Assembly (NCBI RefSeq): GCF_010729895.1
Contig: NZ_AP022612.1
Coordinates: 5,208,001 to 5,272,000, forward strand
Length of the DNA stretch: 64,000 bases
DNA from: Mycolicibacterium confluentis
Lineage (GTDB): Bacteria; Actinomycetota; Actinomycetes; Mycobacteriales; Mycobacteriaceae
Direction of reading: 5' to 3'
Shown: positions 1 through 8,547 of the stretch, one piece after another
Layout of the letters: each line of letters opens with the position of its first letter
Numbering within the stretch: the first letter of the stretch is position 1
The notes under the pieces: model-generated
Database searches by the model: none
Seen by the model: only the letters and a program-made list of their open reading frames with translations
What the model was told of the DNA's origin: nothing
Program-made: the position numbers and the translations under genes

Positions 1-367
1 GGCAGTAGGTGCGACCCTCTGGCGTGGCCGCGCACGTGGTTCGCTTGTGCGTGATCGAACTGCGGCGCGGCAGCACACGTTGCGCCTGGTTGGCGGGGAA
101 TCGGACCGCTATCGACCAGTCGTAGTGGACAGCCCTGTCGCCGTCCACCCAGCCGATGTGCGTGGTTCCTGCGGGCGCACCGGGGATGACACCGGCGCAG
201 CCGAAACTTCCCAGACCCCAGATGGCGCAGTTCTGGCCGGTGGGGGCGATGAACCAGACGCCGCCTGGCAGGGCATAGGCGCCGGCATCCACGCGCTCGT
301 AGTAGCGGATAGCGTCAATCGAGATGCGAGGGGCCGCTGAGACCCGACCGCGGCGCCGCCTGTTCAC
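1..367 (-). CDS. Exported-type hypothetical protein, 3' end beyond left edge
   Basis: Reading leftwards from about 443 the frame is open to base 1. From about position 315 it encodes a well-formed peptide containing YYERVDAGAYALPGGVWF, two cysteines in NCAIWGLGSFGC, and GTTHIGWVDGDRAVHYDW. Its composition (aromatic, Gly and paired Cys) is that of small secreted mycobacterial proteins. The GTG at 367 is the most plausible start, giving an Arg-rich N-terminus, but no signal peptide is visible in frame; the true start could be elsewhere or the 5' end could be damaged. It is divergent from the sedolisin gene. I do not recognise the family and assign no function. The C-terminus lies outside the window. 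Confidence 0.5.
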   Translation of the reverse strand, partial: MNRRRRGRVSAAPRISIDAIRYYERVDAGAYALPGGVWFIAPTGQNCAIWGLGSFGCAGVIPGAPAGTTHIGWVDGDRAVHYDWSIAVRFPANQAQRVLPRRSSITHKRTTCAATPEGRTYC

Positions 368-438
368 CCCGGTGGCGGGGCCGACCCGAAACCCGAGGTT
401 GCACGGTGCCCTCGGCAACGTTCTGGAAAAGTGGTGTT

Positions 439-2085
439 GTGATCAACCGAGCGCGGGGGCGGGCGGCGCGGGGCCGATGGGGACTCCCGACCGCCTGGCT
501 GATGGTGTTGGTGGTCTTCACGGCGCTGACGCCGGTCTCCGACCTGCACGTCTCTCCTCACTCAGGACAGCCCGCCGTCACTGGTCCGATGCAACTGCTG
601 CTCGCCGCCTCCACCGACCTCGGCCCCGCGCGCGCGGATCAGATTCAGCTGACCGCCTCGCTCCACGGCCCGCACCCACCGGTCGCGCTGCGCACCTGGG
701 CCCGCGAGCGCGATCTGTCCGTGCGCTGGAGACCGGATGACGATTGGGCGATTCTGGAGGGTGCTCCCTCGGCCGTGTCCCGCGCGCTCGGACTCGAGGT
801 GCACGACTACCGCGGGCGTCGCGGCCAACAGTTCTACGCCTCACCGCAACAGCCCCAGGTCCCGGAGACACTGCGGCACGAAGTCGACGAGTTGGGCCGA
901 ATCCTGAGCTACACGCCGCACCACACGTCGGTCCCGGGATCACCGGGCATCTTTCCCCTGGATGTCCCCGACCGGGCGCTGACGCCGGCGGCCGTGCTCA
1001 CCGCGTACAACGCGGACAGCCTCGCGCGCGACGGCTTCACCGGCAAAGGCACCACGATCGTCATCTTCGCCTTTGACGGCTTCGACCAGGCCGACCTCGA
1101 CACTTTCTCGTCGATGTTCGACCTGCCGACCTTCACCCCCGAGATTGTCGGCGGACAGCCCGGACCTCCTGCTGCCGAGCTGACGATGGACCTCCAAGTC
1201 ACGCACGCGATCGCTCCTGACGCACGCAAGGTCGTGGTCAACGCGCGCCCGACAGTCGAGGGACCGGGCGGTTACGAGCGGATCGGTCAGATGCTCGAGG
1301 ACACCGATCGGCGTTATCCCGGTGCGGTGTGGAGTTTTTCGATTGGCTGGGGTTGCGACCGGTTGATCACCGCAGCCGACCTGGCTCCAGTCCAGTCGGC
1401 GCTGCGCCGCGCCCAGTCCCACGGCACGGTCGCCTTCAACGCCAGCGGCGATCTCGCGGGCCTGGAGTGCAGGGGCGGCTCCGACTGGGACTCACCGCCC
1501 GGCGAGACCGCCATTGGACTGGATTCGGTGGCCTCGCTGCCCCAGATGACCAGCGTCGGAGGCACCACGTTGTCGACCGATGCCGATGCGAAGTGGATCG
1601 CCGAACAGGCGTGGTTCGACGCACCCCTGTCGCAGGGCACCGGCGGCGGGGTGTCCGCGCTGTTCGACACACCCCCATGGCAGCAGCAGGTGGCGACCAC
1701 CCTCCCGTCCGGGCGTGCGGCGGGCAGGCGGCTCACACCCGACGTCGCTGCGGTCGCCGACTCGTTCACCGGCATGACCATCGTTCTGGGACAACAGGTC
1801 TACGTCGGCGGGGGCACGTCGCAGTCGGCTCCGATCTGGGCGGCCTTCACGGCGATGATCACCGAGTATCTGATCGCCAACGGCGGCGACCTGATCGGCG
1901 AGATCAACCCCCTGCTCTACCGCATCGCCGAGGGCGCGCCATTCCCGGCGTTCCGCGACGTCACACTCGGCGGCAATGCCGTCGACACCGCGGGTCCCGG
2001 ATACGACCTCGTGAGCGGACTCGGCACGCCCGATGTCGACAACCTCGCACGCAACCTGCTGATTCTGCAGAGGACGGAACTGTGA
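439..2085 (+). CDS. Sedolisin-family (S53) serine-carboxyl peptidase
   Basis: A secreted or membrane-anchored endopeptidase of the sedolisin/kumamolisin family, 548 aa. The N-terminus is basic, followed by a hydrophobic segment (about residues 17-32) acting as signal or anchor, then a pro-domain (about 45-170) and the catalytic domain. Catalytic residues visible are E247 and D251 in AELTMD, the oxyanion Asp D338 in NASGDLAG, and nucleophile S461 in GGGTSQSAP. The C-terminal DVT, AGPGYD and GLGTPD pieces match the family calcium site. I chose GTG 439 because GGAAAAG lies just upstream; GTG 406 in the same frame would add 11 residues. Its stop overlaps the start of the next gene (GTGA), so the two are probably coupled. 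Substrate unknown. Confidence 0.9.
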   Translation: MINRARGRAARGRWGLPTAWLMVLVVFTALTPVSDLHVSPHSGQPAVTGPMQLLLAASTDLGPARADQIQLTASLHGPHPPVALRTWARERDLSVRWRPDDDWAILEGAPSAVSRALGLEVHDYRGRRGQQFYASPQQPQVPETLRHEVDELGRILSYTPHHTSVPGSPGIFPLDVPDRALTPAAVLTAYNADSLARDGFTGKGTTIVIFAFDGFDQADLDTFSSMFDLPTFTPEIVGGQPGPPAAELTMDLQVTHAIAPDARKVVVNARPTVEGPGGYERIGQMLEDTDRRYPGAVWSFSIGWGCDRLITAADLAPVQSALRRAQSHGTVAFNASGDLAGLECRGGSDWDSPPGETAIGLDSVASLPQMTSVGGTTLSTDADAKWIAEQAWFDAPLSQGTGGGVSALFDTPPWQQQVATTLPSGRAAGRRLTPDVAAVADSFTGMTIVLGQQVYVGGGTSQSAPIWAAFTAMITEYLIANGGDLIGEINPLLYRIAEGAPFPAFRDVTLGGNAVDTAGPGYDLVSGLGTPDVDNLARNLLILQRTEL

Positions 2086-3290
2086 CCGAAGGCACCGCGG
2101 TCGAACGCCCCACCATCGAGTGCGGCGTATGCCAAATCGATGTGCCCGCGGGCGATTTCTGCGGACTCTGCGGTGGACACCTCGCCGACGCCCCCCGCAA
2201 TAGACCGGAATGGCTGCGTGTCAAGGCTTTTAGCGCATCCCCCGGCGAGCACCTCCTGACGCCGAACGTTCTCAGCACGCTGTTCCCGCATCTGCCGCCC
2301 CGGTCAAGACTTCCGTTCCTGGTGGGGCTGGCCCTACTGATCGTCACCCTGGCCGCGGCGACGCTGTTCAAACTCCCGGCGGCACTGATCACCGTGGCGG
2401 CACTGGGACTTCCCCTGCTGTTCTTGATCTATCTGCAGGAGGCCGACGTCTACCGCGATATCTCGTCGGCGACGCTGGTGATCACAGCGGCGCTGGGAAT
2501 CGGCCTCGGGGTGGGATGGGTGCTCCTGACCGGCGCCGCAGTGGCACGCGCATACGGCGTGCCACTCGGGGCGGGCATCACCGGATTCCGGATCCTGCGT
2601 GACGGATTCGGCGTCCCCCTCGGGGCCCTGTTGCTCATGTTGGTTCCGGCCGCAGTGATGCGACTTCGACCTCGCGGAACCCAGGAGTCTCTGGACGGTT
2701 TCGCCCTCGGCGCGCTCGGGGCGCTGATGTTCACCGCCGCATCCACAGTCACCCGACTGTCACCGCAGTTCTCCGTCGGCATGGTGGCCCGGTCCCGGCC
2801 GACCGAAGGTCTGATGGTGGAGGCTGGCATCCGGGGTATTGCGGTGCCGCTCACCGCGGCATGTGTCGGAGGACTGATCGGCACGGCGTTGTGGTTCCGC
2901 CGTCCACCCAACAAGAGGCACCAGCACCGCCTCTTCGTGCGTCTTGTGTTGGCACTCATGGGTTTCGCCGTGATCGCGATGTACGCGTCGATCGGACTGA
3001 TCGACATCGTCCGAGTTCCCCAGATCATGCAGTTGGCCGCACATCTGGCCATCGCTGCGATCGCGCTGCTGGCCCTGCGCGTGGGGATTCACCTCGCACT
3101 TCTGCATGAGCAGCACGATGAGCCGGATCAGGATGAACCGCTGATCTGTTGGCAGTGCGGCCATGCAGTGCCCGACATGCCGTTCTGCGCGGTCTGCGGC
3201 GCCGCCGCGCAGGCGTCATCGCGGACGTCGAGAAGGAATCGCCGCGAACACCGCCCCGTCCATCAGGACTCGGAGCACCATGACCACTGA
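2082..3290 (+). CDS. Polytopic membrane protein with zinc ribbons at both ends
   Basis: 402 aa. The cytosolic N-terminus carries a CxxC...CxxC ribbon (CGVC, then CGLC, about residues 13-29). Then come about eight to ten hydrophobic segments, and a second CxxC...CxxC pair near the C-terminus (CWQCGH and CAVCG). The GTG start overlaps the sedolisin stop by four bases, and its own stop overlaps the following ATG by 11 bases, so the three genes form one tight operon. Membrane proteins with double zinc ribbons next to proteases suggest a membrane regulatory or processing role, but no catalytic motif (for example the EE..K of PrsW) is convincing here. Function not assigned. Confidence 0.8.
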   Translation: MTEGTAVERPTIECGVCQIDVPAGDFCGLCGGHLADAPRNRPEWLRVKAFSASPGEHLLTPNVLSTLFPHLPPRSRLPFLVGLALLIVTLAAATLFKLPAALITVAALGLPLLFLIYLQEADVYRDISSATLVITAALGIGLGVGWVLLTGAAVARAYGVPLGAGITGFRILRDGFGVPLGALLLMLVPAAVMRLRPRGTQESLDGFALGALGALMFTAASTVTRLSPQFSVGMVARSRPTEGLMVEAGIRGIAVPLTAACVGGLIGTALWFRRPPNKRHQHRLFVRLVLALMGFAVIAMYASIGLIDIVRVPQIMQLAAHLAIAAIALLALRVGIHLALLHEQHDEPDQDEPLICWQCGHAVPDMPFCAVCGAAAQASSRTSRRNRREHRPVHQDSEHHDH

Positions 3291-3999
3291 GGCACCGGGG
3301 TGTCTGTACTTCCCCGGCACCTACGTGGCGCCGGAGATCCCCACGACGTCGTATCGCAGGCTGGTGGTGGTCTGGGTCACCGCCATCGCGGTCGTGGCCG
3401 CAGGCCTGGTCAGCCTGTCCGGTGCGCTTGAGGAGCCCCCGGCCCGGTTCGTATGCCCACCGGACTGCGGTGATCCGCCGATGGGCAGGCCGGTGGTGTT
3501 CAACCCGCGCTTCACCGCGGCCGACGGATCCTTCTCGGTGTCCTACCCGCCTACCGAGAAGGCGTATCGGGTGACCACCCAGAACGACGGCGTCACAGCC
3601 GATCTGCTCGACGGCGACGGTGGGACTCTGCGGTTGTTCAGCGTGCCTGCCGGGGGTCGGACCCCGAAACAGATCGCGGCCGAGTTGGTGCGCACGACGT
3701 TCCCCGGCACCAGGACGGCCTACGAGATTCCCAACGCCATGGTCGGCTACCACCCTGGTTACGGTGTGGTGGCCGACTACTGGCCGCAGGCCATGACGGC
3801 GAATTACTCGCGTATGCGGATTCTCGTCATGGTCGCGGTCAAGAACGAACTGGCACTGGTCGCCGGCGCCGTCGGCCCGTATCACCGGTTCGGACCTGAT
3901 TTCGGTCCCGGATTGCCGTCAGCCGCCAACCTTCAAGTCGCGGTGGACATGGGCAGGTACGTCAACAGCTTCCGCTGGCGCGGCGACCCGCCGCGATGA
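3280..3999 (+). CDS. Single-pass membrane protein, third gene of sedolisin operon
   Basis: 239 aa. A short cytosolic N-terminus is followed by one transmembrane helix (about residues 27-49) and an extracytoplasmic domain with a Cys pair (VCPPDC, about 57-62). The domain (ADGSFSVSYPP..., ADLLDGDGGTLRLFSVPAGG) looks like an all-beta module of mycobacterial exported proteins of unknown function. The ATG at 3280 lies inside the end of the preceding gene, in a different frame, typical of translational coupling. It is closed by a hairpin at 4001. It might present or control the sedolisin at the membrane; that is inference from context only. Confidence 0.75.
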   Translation: MTTEAPGCLYFPGTYVAPEIPTTSYRRLVVVWVTAIAVVAAGLVSLSGALEEPPARFVCPPDCGDPPMGRPVVFNPRFTAADGSFSVSYPPTEKAYRVTTQNDGVTADLLDGDGGTLRLFSVPAGGRTPKQIAAELVRTTFPGTRTAYEIPNAMVGYHPGYGVVADYWPQAMTANYSRMRILVMVAVKNELALVAGAVGPYHRFGPDFGPGLPSAANLQVAVDMGRYVNSFRWRGDPPR

Positions 4000-4000
4000 A

Positions 4001-4032
4001 CCGAGGCAGCCCCCATACGGAGGCTGCCTCGG
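4001..4032. terminator. Hairpin between convergent genes
   Basis: Perfect 11-bp stem CCGAGGCAGCC / GGCTGCCTCGG with a 10-base loop, two bases after the stop of the sedolisin operon and 24 bases from the stop of the convergent lipoprotein gene. It has no U-tract. It could end transcription from both sides. Confidence 0.7.
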
Positions 4033-4055
4033 TGTCACGAAAGCGTATGTGCGGC

Positions 4056-4301
4056 CTAGTCGCCCGGGCCGACGTTGCTCGGGTTGATCTCGCCGGGCTG
4101 GATCGGCTTCGGTTCCAGCGAGCCCTTTGTGGTGGGCACCAGGGTCTCCTCGGCGGGAGTGGTCGTGGTGGTGGTCGTGGTCGTCGTGGTGGTCGGCTCG
4201 TCCTTCGACTCGCCCTGGCACCCGACCACCGCGAACATCAAACCGGCGCCGACTGCGGCGGTTACCAACGTCCTGGCGGTGAACTTTGAAACGACTGACA
4301 T
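4056..4301 (-). CDS. Small Thr-rich lipoprotein
   Basis: 81 aa. ATG 4301 is chosen because GAGGGG lies seven bases upstream. A signal peptide ends in a lipobox (VVGC, C28), after which comes GESKDEP and a run of twelve threonines, then a short Pro/Thr/Lys-rich tail. The length and the Thr linker indicate a surface-exposed, probably O-glycosylatable tether rather than an enzyme. The poly-Thr run is encoded by a GTC/GTG-type repeat on the plus strand (about 4160-4195) that could slip. Function unknown. Confidence 0.75.
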   Translation of the reverse strand: MSVVSKFTARTLVTAAVGAGLMFAVVGCQGESKDEPTTTTTTTTTTTTPAEETLVPTTKGSLEPKPIQPGEINPSNVGPGD

Positions 4302-4437
4302 CTGCAGCCCCTCACTTGTAATGGAGCCACGCGCAGTATCACGAGCCCCGACGTCGCCGAGATTACCTGAGATCGGGGATCCTGACATCCGAGAAACCCG
4401 AAGAACCCCTGCGTGACGGCGGTCCGTCGCGACTGCG

Positions 4438-5448
4438 CTAGTGACCCGCGTTGCGTGCGAGATCGATCGCGTACTGGTTCACGAAGGTCCCCGCGCCGGG
4501 TTCGCCACGGTCACATGATCCGTCGGACTCACCGACGCGCTTGACCCACAGATAGGCGTCGGCATGCGGGCCGGCCGTGGCGGTGGTCGGCGGGGTGCCC
4601 AATGCACGTCCCTTGGGATTGCACCAATTCAGCGCGCCATCGTGCTCAGGCCCGGCACCGTTGCGCGAGGTGTCGATCACGTAGTGCGAACCGTTGGTGA
4701 GCCCGGAGATCGCTTCGCCATAACCGATCTGCTCTTCGGTCGTGTAGTAGTTCGTGACGTTGAGGCTGAATCCCCGCGCCCGGTCGATACCGACTTCATT
4801 CAGCCTGGCGGCCATGTTCTCGGCGCTCAGCCACCGCGAGTGTCCGCCGTCGATGTACACCGCCGCCGCGGGATCCCGAGTCAGGGCGTCGACGGCGTAG
4901 CGGATCAGATCGAAGCGTTCCTGACGCTGATCGGCCGACAGGCAGTCGGCCATCGCCAGGGCGTCGGGTTCGAGGATGATCACCGCAGGCGCGCCGCCCA
5001 GGCCGGCCGCGACGGCGTCGATCCACTGGCGGTAGCCGTCGGCCGAACCGAACCCGCCCGCCGCGTAGCTGTAGCAGTCGCGATGAGGAAGGGCGTAGAT
5101 CACCAGCACCGGCGTCGCACCGACCGCGCCCGCCGCGCCGACCAACCCGCTCACCGTGCCGGTGACTGTGGACGCGGGAAATGCCTGGTCCAGCCAGTAC
5201 GCCTGCGGAGTGTTGGCGACGTAGTCGAGTTGCGGGCTCGGCGGGTTGGCCGCCTTCGCGGCACGCATCGCCTTTGAGATGGGGTCGACGTAGAAGGTCG
5301 TGCCGTCGAGCGGGTTGGCCTCGCTGGCCAGCCGAATCTCGGGCGCCAGCCCGGGTTGAGCCGGGGTCGACAGACCCACACCGGCCAGGGCCGTGACGGC
5401 GACGAGGGGAGCTATCCAGCGCGCGACTGCACCATCTGAGAACACCAC
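4438..5448 (-). CDS. Secreted GH6 endoglucanase/cellobiohydrolase (CelA-like)
   Basis: 336 aa exported glycoside hydrolase of family 6, acting on beta-1,4-glucans. A signal peptide (about residues 9-28) precedes a single GH6 domain. Family signatures are IYALPHRDC with D124, IILEPDALAMADC with the catalytic acid D162 and a disulfide pair C125/C169, and the C-terminal NWCNPKGRALG and RVGESDGSCDRGEPG segments that hold the second Asp. There is no cellulose-binding module, unlike many soil cellulases. Resembles mycobacterial CelA1. Start is uncertain: GTG 5448 or 5445 sits just before the signal peptide; an upstream codon at 5541 would overlap the divergent SDR gene and is unlikely. Confidence 0.88.
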   Translation of the reverse strand: MVFSDGAVARWIAPLVAVTALAGVGLSTPAQPGLAPEIRLASEANPLDGTTFYVDPISKAMRAAKAANPPSPQLDYVANTPQAYWLDQAFPASTVTGTVSGLVGAAGAVGATPVLVIYALPHRDCYSYAAGGFGSADGYRQWIDAVAAGLGGAPAVIILEPDALAMADCLSADQRQERFDLIRYAVDALTRDPAAAVYIDGGHSRWLSAENMAARLNEVGIDRARGFSLNVTNYYTTEEQIGYGEAISGLTNGSHYVIDTSRNGAGPEHDGALNWCNPKGRALGTPPTTATAGPHADAYLWVKRVGESDGSCDRGEPGAGTFVNQYAIDLARNAGH

Positions 5449-5528
5449 CGCAAGGTAATCGGGCTTATGGCGGAACGCCAATCCACCCCCGCCGGAATAT
5501 CCGGTCCGCTTGCCGCCTTGAATCCTCC

Positions 5529-6278
5529 ATGAACAATGCACTCCGCGGGAGGACCGCTCTAGTCACTGGTGCGACCGCGGGTATCGGCTACGCCATCGCC
5601 AGGCAACTCGCCGCGGCGGGCGCCGCGGTCACGGTCCACGGACGCAACGCGGAACGCGGCGCAAAAGCCGTGCAGGACATCGAGAATGACGGTGGGCGGG
5701 CTCTGTTCGTCGCCGCGGATCTGGCCGATGTCGAGGATGTCCGCAGGCTCGCGGAGGAGGTCGGTGACGTCGACATCCTGGTGAACAACGCGGGTGTCTA
5801 CCGGTTCGCCGGCACCCTGGAGACCACCGACGCCGACTTCGACGAGCAGATCAACACCAACCTGCGCGCACCCTATCTACTGGTGCAGGAACTCGTGCCC
5901 GGCATGCTCGAGCGTGGGGACGGGATCGTGATCAACGTGACCACGGTGGCTGCCAGCACGCCCGCGGCCGAAGCCGGCATCTACGGTGCGGGAAAGGCCG
6001 GCCTCGAACTGCTGACCAAGCTGTGGGCCGACGAGTTCGGCGCTCGGGGGGTGCGTGTCAACGCTGTCGCACCCGGCCCCACACAGACCGAGGGCACCGC
6101 CGCGCTCGGCGACCAGCTCATTGAAGGACTCGGCCGCACAACGGCTTTGGGTCGTACCGCGACGGCCGACGAGATCGCCAACGTGGTGACGTTCCTCGCC
6201 TCCCCCGCCGCGAGCTACGTCAACGGCGCGATCCTCGCCATCGGGGGCGGCTCACTCGCCATCCGACCCGCGGCCTGA
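5529..6278 (+). CDS. SDR-family NAD(P)-dependent oxidoreductase
   Basis: 249 aa classical short-chain dehydrogenase/reductase. The cofactor motif is VTGATAGIG near residues 10-18, then NNAG near 87, the catalytic Ser region VTTVAAS, and YGAGK with the Tyr-Lys pair near residue 150. The DGR-type residues after the second strand (HGRNAERG) favour NADPH. Cytosolic, substrate unknown. Divergent from the GH6 gene with only 80 bp between the starts. Monocistronic. Confidence 0.85.
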   Translation: MNNALRGRTALVTGATAGIGYAIARQLAAAGAAVTVHGRNAERGAKAVQDIENDGGRALFVAADLADVEDVRRLAEEVGDVDILVNNAGVYRFAGTLETTDADFDEQINTNLRAPYLLVQELVPGMLERGDGIVINVTTVAASTPAAEAGIYGAGKAGLELLTKLWADEFGARGVRVNAVAPGPTQTEGTAALGDQLIEGLGRTTALGRTATADEIANVVTFLASPAASYVNGAILAIGGGSLAIRPAA

Positions 6279-6435
6279 CCACTCGGGGTCACCCGAAAGG
6301 TGGCTTGTTCACACACCCAGACGAATGCGGTCACAGGTCGACTCTCGGTGAAACGAAATTCTCGGTGAATTCAACGCCGTTTCCGCGTGCCCATGCGAGG
6401 GTGTCGCCGGAGACCGACGACAGGACACCGGCGCC

Positions 6436-6864
6436 ATGAGCCAACTCAATCCCGCCCAGACCATCATTCGCGTGCCCACCGATATCGTCTGGCGCACGCC
6501 GCAGGGCGCTCCGCCGGATTCCGTCGAAGAGGCCGTGCTGAGTGGGAGCGAGACGGCGGCCGGGCAGTACCTGGTCCTGATGAAATGGCACCCCGGATAC
6601 TGGAGTGCGCCGCACTTCTACCGCACCGACCGACTCTGCATGGTGTTGTCCGGTGTCTGGTGGTGCAACAGTGGCCCGGACTTCGACCCAGCCCAGGCCG
6701 TAGCGGCTCCGGCCGGTTCGTTCGTGCATCGGGTCGCGGGAACACCCCATTACGACGGCGCCCATAGCGACGCCGCCGAACCGGCCGTCATCGCGGTCAC
6801 CGGCATCGGGCCAGTCGAGCAGACCTGGGTGCACCCGTCGGAGCCCCCGCTGCGGATCTTCTGA
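6436..6864 (+). CDS. Cupin-domain protein
   Basis: 142 aa with a single cupin barrel. The first cupin motif is degenerate: APHFYRTDR carries one His, and the second (AGTPHYDGAH) provides others, so a metal site is possible but incomplete. Such proteins include small-molecule lyases, dioxygenases and binding proteins. The ATG at 6436 follows a 157-bp gap after the SDR gene in which I see nothing distinctive. Its TGA at 6864 abuts the stop of the convergent ABC-F gene. No substrate is proposed. Confidence 0.7.
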   Translation: MSQLNPAQTIIRVPTDIVWRTPQGAPPDSVEEAVLSGSETAAGQYLVLMKWHPGYWSAPHFYRTDRLCMVLSGVWWCNSGPDFDPAQAVAAPAGSFVHRVAGTPHYDGAHSDAAEPAVIAVTGIGPVEQTWVHPSEPPLRIF

Positions 6865-8529
6865 CTACAGCTCGGACACCTGGCCGCCGTCGACCAGCCA
6901 GGAGCGGTCCAACCGGACGTTCTGCAACATCCGCCGGTCGTGCGTCACCAGCAGCAGTGCCCCGTCGTAGGTGTCCAGCGCCTGCTCAAGCTGCTCGATC
7001 GCGGGAAGGTCGAGGTGGTTCGTCGGCTCGTCGAGCACCAGGACGTTGGTGCCGCAGGCCTGCAGCAGCGCCAGTCCGGCTCGGGTCCGTTCCCCCGGGG
7101 AGAGCTCGTCGACGGAGCGCTCGACATGGTCGGCGCCGAGCCCGAACTTCGCCAGAAGCGTCCGCACCTCGGCAGTCGGCCAGGTCGGCACGTGCTGCTC
7201 GAAGCGATCGACCAGCCGACCGGGACCGGAGAACTCGGCGCGCGCCTGATCGATCTCGCCGATCGCGACGTTCGCGCCCAGGCTCGCTCGTCCCTCGTTC
7301 GGCTGCAGACGTCCCAGCAGGAGCCTCAGCAGGGTCGACTTGCCCGCGCCATTGGGGCCGGTGATCCCGATGCGCTCACCGGCATCGACTTGGAGCGAGA
7401 CTGGCCCAAGCACGAAATCACCTTGTCGCACAACGGCATTGGCGACGGTCGCGACCACCGAACTGGACCGCGGTGCCGACCCGATGGTGAACTGCAGCGA
7501 CCATTCCTTGCGCGGTTCGACGACCTCCTCGAGGCGCGCGATCCGGCTCTCCATCTGGCGGACCTTCTGCGCCTGCTTCTCGCTGGATTCCGTGGCGGCG
7601 CGCCGGCGGATCTTGTCGTTGTCGGGTGACTTGCGCATCGCGTTGCGAACGCCCTGGCTCGACCATTCCCGTTGGGTTCGGGCGCGGGCCACCAGATCAG
7701 CCTTCTTGTCGGCGAACTCGTCGTACTGCTCACGCCGGTGCCTGCGCGCGATCTCACGCTCCTCGAGATAGCTCTCGTACCCGCCGCCGAAGACCCTGGT
7801 GGTGTTCTGCGCCAGGTCGAGTTCGAGCACCGCGGTGACGCTGCGGTCCAAGAACTCGCGATCGTGGCTCACGAGCACCACGCCGCCGCGGAGGTCTCGA
7901 ACGAACTGCTCCAGGCGTTCGAGGCCGTCGAGGTCGAGGTCGTTGGTCGGCTCGTCAAGCAGCACGATGTCGAACCGCGACAGCATGAGCGCGGCCAACC
8001 CGACCCGGGCGGCCTGCCCGCCGGACAATGCGGTCATGGGCGTCGTCTCGGGCCGCACAGCCTCAGAGTCGAGTCCCAGGTCTGCCAGCACCGCCGGCAG
8101 CCTCTCGTCGAGATCGGCCGCGCCGGTGACCAGCCAGTGGTCGAGCGCGGCGGCGTACACCGTCGACGGATCCGTGCCCTCGATGCCCTGGTCCGGATCG
8201 GCCAGGGCCGCGGCCGCGGTCTCCATCGCCAGGGTCGCCTCGGCACATCCGGTACGCCGTGCGATGTATGCCGCCACGGTCTCCCCCGGCACACGCTCAT
8301 GCTCCTGCGGAAGCCACCCGACGAACGCATCGATCGGTGCGACGCTGACGGTGCCGTCGAGCGGTTCGAGGTTTCCGGCGAGGATCCGCAGCAGGGTGCT
8401 CTTACCTGCGCCGTTGGCGCCCACCACCCCAATGACATCCCCCGGCGCGACGGTCAGGTCGACGCCCTCGAAGAGGGTGCGGTGGGCGAATCCGCCGGCC
8501 ACATTCTTGGCGACGAGCGTTGCGGTCAT
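6865..8529 (-). CDS. ABC-F family ATPase (ribosome-associated type)
   Basis: 554 aa with two ABC cassettes and no membrane segments. Walker A motifs are GANGAGKST and GPNGAGKST; signatures are LSGGQAARVGL and LSPGERTRAGL; Walker B motifs are VLLDEPTNDLD and VLDEPTNHLD. Between the domains lies the charged ABC-F linker (about residues 255-335, rich in Arg/Glu/Lys). ABC-F proteins act on ribosomes as translation factors or as antibiotic-protection factors; which applies here cannot be told from sequence. The second signature has SPGE instead of SGGQ, tolerated in this family. Resembles mycobacterial Rv1473-type proteins. Confidence 0.88.
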   Translation of the reverse strand: MTATLVAKNVAGGFAHRTLFEGVDLTVAPGDVIGVVGANGAGKSTLLRILAGNLEPLDGTVSVAPIDAFVGWLPQEHERVPGETVAAYIARRTGCAEATLAMETAAAALADPDQGIEGTDPSTVYAAALDHWLVTGAADLDERLPAVLADLGLDSEAVRPETTPMTALSGGQAARVGLAALMLSRFDIVLLDEPTNDLDLDGLERLEQFVRDLRGGVVLVSHDREFLDRSVTAVLELDLAQNTTRVFGGGYESYLEEREIARRHRREQYDEFADKKADLVARARTQREWSSQGVRNAMRKSPDNDKIRRRAATESSEKQAQKVRQMESRIARLEEVVEPRKEWSLQFTIGSAPRSSSVVATVANAVVRQGDFVLGPVSLQVDAGERIGITGPNGAGKSTLLRLLLGRLQPNEGRASLGANVAIGEIDQARAEFSGPGRLVDRFEQHVPTWPTAEVRTLLAKFGLGADHVERSVDELSPGERTRAGLALLQACGTNVLVLDEPTNHLDLPAIEQLEQALDTYDGALLLVTHDRRMLQNVRLDRSWLVDGGQVSEL

Positions 8530-8547
8530 GGCCGCAATGGTCGCAGA

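Noticed and set aside
47..340. 97-codon plus-strand frame at the left edge
   Set aside because: The opposite strand encodes a coherent exported-type peptide; this is its shadow.
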